From Pelagicoccus sp. SDUM812003 (GTDB lineage Bacteria; Verrucomicrobiota; Verrucomicrobiia; Opitutales; Opitutaceae), in NCBI RefSeq assembly GCF_031127815.1, contig NZ_JARXHY010000005.1:248001-312000 (forward strand): 64,000 bases of DNA, in the 5' to 3' direction. Below the pieces are notes generated by a model. That model was given only the letters and a program-made list of their open reading frames with translations, did not search any database and was not told where the DNA came from. Made by a program: the position numbers and the translations under genes. Below are positions 57,959 to 64,000 of this stretch, one piece after another. Position 1 is the first letter of the stretch. The number at the start of each line of letters is the position of its first letter.

Positions 57959-59242
57959 ATGTTTAGCAAACGAAGAGTCGACGCTCTCGTCGCAGGAGCC
58001 GGCCCGGTCGGCATGATCGCAGCGCTTACTCTGGCCCGAAACGGAGTCGATACCACCATCGTCGACGGCGAGCGTCGGGCCTGCACCAGCAGAAACAACC
58101 TGATCATCCACCCGCAGACCCTGCAGCTGCTCGATCGCCTCGGCTTCGCGGAGCGCGTCATCGAATCCGGATACCGCATCAATACGGTACTTCTCTACGA
58201 CGACACGCAGCCACGCGAAACAGTCGAGCTCAACAGCCTGCCCATCGCCTTTCCCTACGCCATCTCGATTTCCCAATCGGACCTCGAATACGTGCTGGAA
58301 GACGAGCTATCCCAAGCGGGCGTTCAGATCCTCTGGGACCACCGCGTCTCCTCGCTCGAGCACGACGAGCAAGGCGTCTACGTCGAAGTCGATCGCTACG
58401 GGGACCGAGGGACCGGCTACGCCGTTTCGCACACCGAACGCACCATCGAACGCACCTTCCACTACCAGACCAAGCTGCTCATCGCCGCGGATGGATACAA
58501 CTCGCTCATACGCCGATTCACCCATCGCAAAAGCGCCTTGCTCGGCCAGGACCAATACTTCGTGTTCTTCGAATTCGAAACGGATATGGATCCCAACCAC
58601 GCCATGCGGCTGAGCATCCACAACGACCTCGCCACCGCCCAGTACCCGATGCTCGACGGCATGGCTCGCCTCGCCTTCCAATTCGAAGGCCTCACCCTGC
58701 CGTCCGAAAACCGAAACAAGGAACGCAGCCTGCTGCCGGACCGCGAGCAAGTGCCTGAGCTGCTCGACGATCAGCACTTCAAGGAACTGATCGACCGTCG
58801 GGTGCCATGGATAACTGGATACATCAACCGCATACGCTACCGGGCGGCGGTGCCGTTCGAAAAACGCTACCTGATCGATCCCTACCAGGATCGCATTTTC
58901 TTCATCGGCGACGCGGCCCGCCAGTTCGGCCCGCTAGGCAGCCTGAGCCTCAACCTCGGCATGCAGGAAGCGGAAACCGTGGCCTGCGAATTCACCCGGG
59001 TGCAGGAATGGGCCAAGGAAGGACAGCTGCGCCTGCGCGAGCTGGGACGAGACATGACTGCTCACTGGGTCAACATGGCGGACATGGATAAGAACTCGAC
59101 CCCCATCGACATGTCCGACCTCTGGATCGCCCGCAATCGAGCTCGCATCCTGCGGGCTCTGCCCGCGACCGGCCACGCCCTGGAAAAGCTGGCCAGCCAG
59201 ATGTTCATCCATCTGAAACTTGGAGAGCTCGCCGAGGCATAG
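57959..59242 (+). CDS. FAD-dependent monooxygenase (group A, PHBH-like)
   Basis: 427 residues. FAD binding: ALVAGAGPVGMIAALTLARNG at the N-terminus, LLIAADGYNSLIRRF in the middle (the DG motif), and IFFIGDAARQFGPLGSLSLNLGMQEA near residues 310-335 (the GD motif). It is a single-component flavin hydroxylase of aromatic or other ring substrates, or a related polyketide-type enzyme. It is preceded by a strong ribosome binding site. Substrate unknown. Confidence 0.88.
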   Translation: MFSKRRVDALVAGAGPVGMIAALTLARNGVDTTIVDGERRACTSRNNLIIHPQTLQLLDRLGFAERVIESGYRINTVLLYDDTQPRETVELNSLPIAFPYAISISQSDLEYVLEDELSQAGVQILWDHRVSSLEHDEQGVYVEVDRYGDRGTGYAVSHTERTIERTFHYQTKLLIAADGYNSLIRRFTHRKSALLGQDQYFVFFEFETDMDPNHAMRLSIHNDLATAQYPMLDGMARLAFQFEGLTLPSENRNKERSLLPDREQVPELLDDQHFKELIDRRVPWITGYINRIRYRAAVPFEKRYLIDPYQDRIFFIGDAARQFGPLGSLSLNLGMQEAETVACEFTRVQEWAKEGQLRLRELGRDMTAHWVNMADMDKNSTPIDMSDLWIARNRARILRALPATGHALEKLASQMFIHLKLGELAEA

Positions 59243-59269
59243 AAGCGAGCTCGCCACCGCTAGGTAAGA

Positions 59270-59296
59270 GCGGCGCGTCCCCAGCGGGCGCGCCGC
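59270..59296. terminator. GC-rich hairpin after the monooxygenase gene
   Basis: GCGGCGCG and CGCGCCGC form an 8-bp stem, with CCC/GGG pairs possible inside the loop. It lies 27 bases after the stop. The T run is weak (CGTTTTC follows after six bases). Confidence 0.55.
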
Positions 59297-59386
59297 AAAC
59301 CGTTTTCGTCCTGAGGCGAAGCGCCAGTCGCTAGTCGACGAAAAAATTGGTTCGCAACCAGGAAGCTCGTTTCTACCGTCAGGATT

Positions 59387-60568
59387 GTGACCGATACCGA
59401 ATCCGCTCTCGCCCAATCCGTGCGCGAACGCCAGCAAACGCTGCTTCACACCACCCAACGCTTCTTTGGAAAAACCCCGATACCGAAAGCGATCCGTCAG
59501 GCCTTTCTGGATACGCCGCGCCATCGCTTCGTGCCGCGCTTCTATTCCTCGAGGCGCGGATCATGGATCGAACTCTCGCGAAGCGACCTGAAAGACCACC
59601 TGGACGAGCTCTACGCGGACCATCCGCTGTCCATTTTCCGCGACGAAAACGGCCGTACCCTATCCACCATCTCCCAACCTTCCCTCGTCCTCTACATGCT
59701 GGATCTGCTGGAGCTCGAACCCGGGATGAGCGTTTTCGAGCTCGGCGGCGGAAGCGGATGGAACGCAGCCATGCTGGGTCGACTGGTGGGAAGTCGTGGC
59801 CGCGTCCTGAGCGTGGAGATCATCGAGGAACTCGCTCGCAGCGCTCAAGCATCCATCGACGCGATGAACCTGCCGCAAGTCACCATCGCCGCGGGCGACG
59901 GCAGCCAAGCTCTCGCGGAGGACGCGCCCTTCGACCGGGGAGTCTTCACCGCAAGCGCCTGGGACCTGCCGAGCTGCTTTTTCCAGCAAATCGCTGCCAA
60001 CGGCCTGCTGCTCCTAGTGGTGAAGATCCAGCCGGGTTGCGACCTGCTGGCCCTGCTTCAAAAATCGGACCATGCCCGTTTCGATAGCAAACTCCACATG
60101 CCTTGCAGCTTCGTCTCCGTGACGGGTTCGTGCGTGGTTCCTGAATACGCTCCAGTGCCAGAAGCGCAGTTCGCCGAACTCGGAGCTCCGCACGAGGTCA
60201 GCTGGGCCCAAATGAAGATCCCGAGCGAAGCGATTTCGGACTTCATCGCCTTCGCCCGCATCGCGCACGATTGCCAGCGCTCCTACCTGATCGACGATCC
60301 CGATCTCGGCTTCGCCGAGGAGTTCGCGGGAATCGAACGATCGCGCGGTGGCAGTCTCGCCCTCTTCAACGAAGACCGAGTCCTGAGCTACGGCGAGGAA
60401 GAGGCGTTGATCGCCCTGCGACGCGCTGGCAAGCGCTGGATGAAAGCCGGCCAGCCGAATTTGGAGGATCTGAAGCTCAGCATCCTGCGCCACGACGAAT
60501 CGCCCGAACTCAGCAACGACCAATGGCTGGTCAAACGGGGGCAAAGCCAGCTGCTCTGGAGCCTCTAG
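59387..60568 (+). CDS. Protein-L-isoaspartate O-methyltransferase-like protein with extension
   Basis: 393 residues with a GTG start at 59387. The N-terminal PCMT-type region (RHRFVPRFY; DHPLSIF; TISQPSLVLYMLDLL) leads to the SAM motif SVFELGGGSGWNAAMLGRL and GDGSQALAEDAPFDRG. These correspond to the repair enzyme that methylates damaged aspartates. About 170 residues follow the domain, giving almost double the usual length of PCMT. Their function is not clear. Confidence 0.82.
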   Translation: MTDTESALAQSVRERQQTLLHTTQRFFGKTPIPKAIRQAFLDTPRHRFVPRFYSSRRGSWIELSRSDLKDHLDELYADHPLSIFRDENGRTLSTISQPSLVLYMLDLLELEPGMSVFELGGGSGWNAAMLGRLVGSRGRVLSVEIIEELARSAQASIDAMNLPQVTIAAGDGSQALAEDAPFDRGVFTASAWDLPSCFFQQIAANGLLLLVVKIQPGCDLLALLQKSDHARFDSKLHMPCSFVSVTGSCVVPEYAPVPEAQFAELGAPHEVSWAQMKIPSEAISDFIAFARIAHDCQRSYLIDDPDLGFAEEFAGIERSRGGSLALFNEDRVLSYGEEEALIALRRAGKRWMKAGQPNLEDLKLSILRHDESPELSNDQWLVKRGQSQLLWSL

Positions 60569-60678
60569 ACAGTTTGCGCCAAGCACGGCGCAGCGGCTTT
60601 ACTCTCTGACGAAGCGTTTAGACGAAACGCGACGATCATGAGCCGAAGTCTTCGTGGCCGCGTCTCTCGTGCGCGCGC

Positions 60679-61281
60679 TTAGCCCAAGAGATCCATCTGC
60701 GAGTCCTTCAAGAGATCGAAGGTCTTCAGGGTGCGCAGCAATTGCAGCAGCTGAGACTTCTCGTAGATCTGCTTCGTATCCACCCGATCGATCAAGTCCA
60801 GCAGGATCGATTTGAAGGAAAAGATCCCATCCACCCCCTTCGACTTCAAAAGTTCGATACACTGCGAGCGGTGCGGCTCCTGCGTTGGGAAGACCGGGGC
60901 GAGCAGGATCTTCTTGGGAGGAATCTTCGTTCCGAAGGTCACTCCCTTGTCGTAGGCGAACCACTTCTCGACCTTCTTGGCCACATGAGACTCGAGGTAG
61001 CGAAGAATGTCCGAACCGCTCGACATGCTGGCGAGCGCCGCCTTTTCGCCGTACCAGCCTCGCACGCACACGATGGCGCTCTCCAAGTAGCGAAGCTCGC
61101 TGGAAAACAGCAGGAAGTTCGGCTCCCGCCCGCCCGGGACGAACACCATGTTGCGGATGTACAAGTCCAACCCCTCGTCGCCCGATTTCTTGGACTGCGG
61201 ACGCGACTTGCGCAGCGGACGCGCCATGAACCCGTTTTGCTCAAGGTATTCTCCTACCAGAATCTCGTCGATCGACCGCAT
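60679..61281 (-). CDS. Hypothetical protein, unrecognised
   Basis: 200 residues, probably cytoplasmic. It opens MRSIDEILVGEYLEQNG and contains a basic segment (RPLRKSRPQSKKSG). GREPNFLLFSSELRYLESAIVC is the most structured-looking part. I cannot name a family. It lies 44 bases after aroB, with a perfect hairpin (61282-61301) directly against its start codon. Confidence 0.6.
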   Translation of the reverse strand: MRSIDEILVGEYLEQNGFMARPLRKSRPQSKKSGDEGLDLYIRNMVFVPGGREPNFLLFSSELRYLESAIVCVRGWYGEKAALASMSSGSDILRYLESHVAKKVEKWFAYDKGVTFGTKIPPKKILLAPVFPTQEPHRSQCIELLKSKGVDGIFSFKSILLDLIDRVDTKQIYEKSQLLQLLRTLKTFDLLKDSQMDLLG

Positions 61282-61301
61282 GGTTTAGCCTGAGCTAAAC
61301 C
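61282..61301 (-). promoter_or_regulatory. Hairpin abutting the start codon of the unknown gene
   Basis: GGTTTAGC-CTGA-GCTAAACC is an 8-bp perfect stem whose last base is next to the ATG at 61281. It also lies 24 bases after the aroB stop and could be a terminator, but in the mRNA of the downstream gene it would cover the ribosome binding area. Confidence 0.5.
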
Positions 61302-61325
61302 CTTTTCAGTCAACGAATCCAGCTT

Positions 61326-62432
61326 TTAAACCGCTCCGCAATCCCGCCAGATTCGACAGATCTGATCCATGTCCGCGGATTCGATCGTCTCCGCCTGGCC
61401 AATACGTCGCATCACTACGAAACGGATCACCCCTGCTTTCACTTTCTTGTCGAGGCGCATGGCGTTCATCAGCCGATCCACCGAAAGCGGTTTGCTGAGA
61501 TGGGTCGGCAGCTTGTGGGCAGACACCACTCTTCGGATACGGTCGATGTCGCTCTCCGGGATGAATCCCAAGGAGCAACTGAGCATCGCCGCCGCCACCA
61601 GTCCGATTCCGATCGCCTCGCCGTGCAGGTATTCGCCATAGCCAGCCACGTTTTCGATGGCGTGTCCAAAGGTGTGCCCGAGATTCAGCAGGGCTCGGCC
61701 TCCGCTGGCGGCGGTTTCCTTCTCGTCCGCATTCACCACCGTAGCCTTGATTCTGCAGTTCCATTCCACCACCTCTTCCAAGCGCTCGTCCCGAGCGTTT
61801 AGGATGGAACGCGCTTCCAGCAACTGAAAGAGCTTCGCGTCGGCGAGCATGCCGTGCTTGATGATCTCCGCCATACCGGAAGCGAACTCCCGCGGCGGCA
61901 TGGTCTTCAGCAGATCGATGTCCGAGTACACCGCAATCGGCTGGTGAAACGCGCCGACCAGGTTCTTGCCAGCGGAAATGTTGATGCCGGTCTTCCCTCC
62001 GACCGAGCTGTCGACCATTGCCAAAAGCGTAGTGGGAATCTGGATAAAGCGAACGCCGCGCAGAAAGGATGCCGCAGCGTAGCCAGCGAGATCGCCTACC
62101 ACGCCGCCGCCGATGGCGAGAACCACGCCGCCTCGGTCCAACTTGTTTTCCGCCAGAAAATCCAGTACCTTTCCAAAGGTCGCCAGGCACTTGCTGGTCT
62201 CGCCCGCGGGCACCACCTTCACCGCCGCCACCGCTTCGATCGCCTTGAAAAACTCGGGCTGGGCCGCGTAGACATTGCTATCGGTCACCGCGGCGACCAG
62301 GCTATCCTTGGCCTTCAACTCGGCCACGTGCTCCAGCAAAGCGGAGCGCAAGCTTCGACCGACATGGATCGGATAGGTGGACTTAGCGGTTTCGACGAAG
62401 ACCTTTCTCGGGGACGACACGGTTGTATTCAA
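61326..62432 (-). CDS. aroB: 3-Dehydroquinate synthase
   Basis: 368 residues. GGGVVGDLAGYAAASFLRGV and IPTTLLAMVDSSVGGKTGIN are hallmark segments of AroB, followed by the metal-binding region GMAEIIKHGML and the His-containing LLNLGHTFGHAIEN. It converts DAHP to 3-dehydroquinate in the shikimate pathway. The start is TTG at 62432 or GTG at 62420. It is 15 bases after the DUF362 gene and probably on its message. Confidence 0.94.
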   Translation of the reverse strand: MNTTVSSPRKVFVETAKSTYPIHVGRSLRSALLEHVAELKAKDSLVAAVTDSNVYAAQPEFFKAIEAVAAVKVVPAGETSKCLATFGKVLDFLAENKLDRGGVVLAIGGGVVGDLAGYAAASFLRGVRFIQIPTTLLAMVDSSVGGKTGINISAGKNLVGAFHQPIAVYSDIDLLKTMPPREFASGMAEIIKHGMLADAKLFQLLEARSILNARDERLEEVVEWNCRIKATVVNADEKETAASGGRALLNLGHTFGHAIENVAGYGEYLHGEAIGIGLVAAAMLSCSLGFIPESDIDRIRRVVSAHKLPTHLSKPLSVDRLMNAMRLDKKVKAGVIRFVVMRRIGQAETIESADMDQICRIWRDCGAV

Positions 62433-62447
62433 ATTTCTGATTTGCGG

Positions 62448-63587
62448 CTAGTTCGCGTGAATCAGGTCCATCAACGTTATGTCGCCATCGCCCAATCCAA
62501 GCTGTTCGGAAAAGGCGAGAATCTTCAGCTGTTCAGGCAAGGGAGCAAACCCATTTTTCGCTCGGTGAGCATTGATGCGCTCGCTCATCAGGGCGTCGAG
62601 CATCACCGGATTGTCGCTCATCACCACCACCGGCTCGGACACCGTGTAGAGGGAGTTGAAAATCGGACCGCCCACGTATTGGTAGCGCTCCAAACTGGCA
62701 ATGTTCAACACCCAGGTCTCCCGCAATTCCGGGATGGCCCCCATCTCCGCCACCGCGACCGGGGCAGTGGCCGGGCTGTTGAGAAAGCGCGTGGTGTTGC
62801 TGGCGTTCCAGAGCGTGGCGTTGGTCAGAGCCCCATTGATCCCCAAAACCGGATGATCCGAGTAGCACGGCAGGTTTATCCAGAAGTCGACCTCGTGCAG
62901 CAAGGGCACCGGGAGGTAGCTCTTGCGAGCCAGTTCCTCCTCGTTTTTCGCTGGAAAGGGATTCTCCTTGGCCACGTTGATCCAGTAGCTGGCCGACTGA
63001 GCTGGCAACGGGCTGTCGTAAAACCACTTTTCATGATAGTAGCGACCGGTATCGAGCGCGCGCACGTAGGTCTGGTTGAAGAAATAGGAGCGAGCGCTCA
63101 ATGGCGGCAGAAAGCCGGATTCGCGCAGCTTGTTGGCGTCCGAGCCGATGATGAAAATATCCGATCTGGCGTAGCCGCGCTTGATCAGCGACTGGATCAC
63201 CGCCTCCACCAAAGCGGAAGGGGTGCTCAATCCCGGCCCGGAATCGCTGTAGACCTTCAGGCCAACCCGTCCCTTTTCCCCTTTCTCGATCTGCTCCCCG
63301 CGCGACTGCTCGAAAAGCTGCATCATGTCCTCCACCGCCTCCGTGTATTCGAAGAGGCTGAAGCTATCGATCTCGTACTCGAAAACCCGATTGGACGGCA
63401 CGGGCGGCTGGTTGGCGAAGATGCTGAAATCGTCCTGGCCCTGCAGCGACTTGATGACCGCCAACACGGCGAGAATTCCGACTATCAGCAGCTCGACTCG
63501 GAAGTAGCGTCCTAGGCCGAAGGCCCAATGGTTGGAAAAAGGGGATTTCACACGTACGAATGACTTAGCAGATTGAATAACGAACAC
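62448..63587 (-). CDS. DUF362-like membrane-anchored protein
   Basis: 379 residues. One membrane helix lies near 31-46 (VELLIVGILAVLAVIKSL), and the remainder faces the periplasm. The DUF362 pattern is seen in VYSDSGPGLSTPSALVEAVI and LPCYSDHPVLGINGALTNAT. Many DUF362 proteins have iron-sulfur binding Cys clusters; here I see none. The start is GTG at 63587, with another GTG at 63551 possible. Role unknown. It precedes aroB by 15 bases. Confidence 0.65.
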   Translation of the reverse strand: MFVIQSAKSFVRVKSPFSNHWAFGLGRYFRVELLIVGILAVLAVIKSLQGQDDFSIFANQPPVPSNRVFEYEIDSFSLFEYTEAVEDMMQLFEQSRGEQIEKGEKGRVGLKVYSDSGPGLSTPSALVEAVIQSLIKRGYARSDIFIIGSDANKLRESGFLPPLSARSYFFNQTYVRALDTGRYYHEKWFYDSPLPAQSASYWINVAKENPFPAKNEEELARKSYLPVPLLHEVDFWINLPCYSDHPVLGINGALTNATLWNASNTTRFLNSPATAPVAVAEMGAIPELRETWVLNIASLERYQYVGGPIFNSLYTVSEPVVVMSDNPVMLDALMSERINAHRAKNGFAPLPEQLKILAFSEQLGLGDGDITLMDLIHAN

Positions 63588-63588
63588 A

Positions 63589-63612
63589 TCCTGCCCCTAA
63601 TTGAGGGCAGGA
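63589..63612. repeat. Inverted repeat in the divergent region
   Basis: TCCTGCCC and GGGCAGGA form a perfect 8-bp stem around an 8-base loop, one base before the DUF362 start at 63587. It may be an operator for that gene. Confidence 0.45.
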
Positions 63613-63741
63613 TCAAGCTTCCGAAAATCGAGGGACACGCATTGTAAATAAAAGTTGTCAAAATTCCTCGCCAATCGTTACAACCCTGCAAACGGTGAAA
63701 GCCGAAGTCTCGTGCACGCTTCTCCGAACGCCCGTTCCCGA

Positions 63742-64000
63742 ATGTCATCCTCTTTTTCCTCCGTAAAATCACGCATCGCGCTGCTGCTACTGCTCTGCTT
63801 CGCCGCGCTCTTCCAAGGCTGCGCCAGTCGGGAGGAACGCATCCAGAAGATCCAGTCCAAGGCCAACGAAGCGCTCTTCGAAAACGAGCCAGCTCGAGCC
63901 ATCGACATCCTGCGCGATGGTCTAGACACCTTCGCCGACTCCAACGAACTGCGCATCGACCTGAGCAAAGCCCTGCAGAATCAGGGATCGAACGAGGAAG
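63742..64000 (+). CDS. Lipoprotein, N-terminal part (cut by window edge)
   Basis: The 86 visible codons begin MSSSFSSVKSRIALLLLLCF and contain the lipobox LFQGC. The helical pattern after it (ANEALFENEPARAIDILRDGL; SNELRIDLSKALQ) looks like tetratricopeptide repeats. TPR lipoproteins often serve as scaffolds in outer-membrane assembly or cell-wall work. The C-terminus is outside the window. Confidence 0.75.
   Translation, partial: MSSSFSSVKSRIALLLLLCFAALFQGCASREERIQKIQSKANEALFENEPARAIDILRDGLDTFADSNELRIDLSKALQNQGSNEE

Noticed and set aside
57791-58276. Minus-strand frame ending in a hydrophobic stretch and RKR, like a PEP-CTERM tail
   Set aside because: Most of it lies opposite the start of the FAD monooxygenase, and there is no PEP or VPD motif before the hydrophobic part.
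61854-63515. 553-codon open frame opposite aroB and the DUF362 gene
   Set aside because: It spans two well-supported genes on the other strand and reads as a His/Arg-rich mirror product.

Overview
The window looks like chromosomal DNA from a heterotrophic, probably aquatic member of the Verrucomicrobiota (class Opitutae; a Puniceicoccales- or Pelagicoccus-like bacterium would fit). This is inferred from content and not from a marker phylogeny. The clues are GC-rich DNA, a DUF1080 secreted hydrolase, a GSCFA protein, a HAF-repeat protein, a TLDc protein with a VPD-type C-terminal anchor, several glycoside hydrolases, menaquinone genes, and ExbB/ExbD-type modules in several versions. I see no insertion sequence, prophage, CRISPR array or rRNA gene. 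One tRNA gene, Ala(GGC), is present.

Layout. 1-8.8 kb: the start of argH, two ExbD-like genes without an ExbB, a short-chain dehydrogenase, a DUF1080 protein, an NAD-dependent epimerase, a thioesterase, a sodium:solute symporter, a HugZ-like protein and a methyltransferase. 8.9-16.8 kb: a carbohydrate patch (SGNH esterase, GH43, second SGNH protein), a HAF-repeat secreted protein, a coupled GSCFA/PLP-enzyme pair and a TLDc protein. 17-29.1 kb: housekeeping genes groEL, groES, dnaK, a stand-alone LON domain, polX, menE, menC, guaB and pyrE. 29.2-33.8 kb: a four-gene operon of an ExbB/MotA-like channel protein, a divergent Hsp70/actin-fold protein and two membrane-anchored coiled-coil VWA proteins. 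This is the strongest candidate for an undescribed system here. 34-39.1 kb: two lipoproteins facing an operon of DinB-like, NRDE and a hydrolase-like/DedA/ATP-grasp fusion. 39.4-47.7 kb: two histidine kinases joined by short spacing and stop/start overlaps to a GH31 enzyme and an alpha/alpha-toroid glycosidase. 47.9-51.7 kb: a nitroreductase, tRNA-Ala, and a TRAP-type binding lipoprotein overlapping a histidine kinase and followed by a receiver protein. 51.7-53.8 kb: tolQ-tolR-tolA-like genes. 54-64 kb: a PfkB kinase, tmk, holB, a Kv-type channel with a zinc ribbon, an FAD monooxygenase, a PCMT-like protein, an unknown protein, aroB, a DUF362 protein and the start of a lipoprotein.

How genes work together. 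Four groups are held together by overlap or very short spacing: the ExbB/Hsp70/VWA operon, the kinase/glycosidase operon, the binding protein/kinase/receiver operon, and DinB/NRDE/DedA-ATP-grasp. Three separate modules built on the ExbB/ExbD stator plan occur within 64 kb: the orphan ExbD pair, tolQRA, and the VWA version. Boundaries are often marked by intrinsic terminators, most clearly after groEL, guaB and tRNA-Ala. All functional assignments come from reading motifs by eye; no database search was run.
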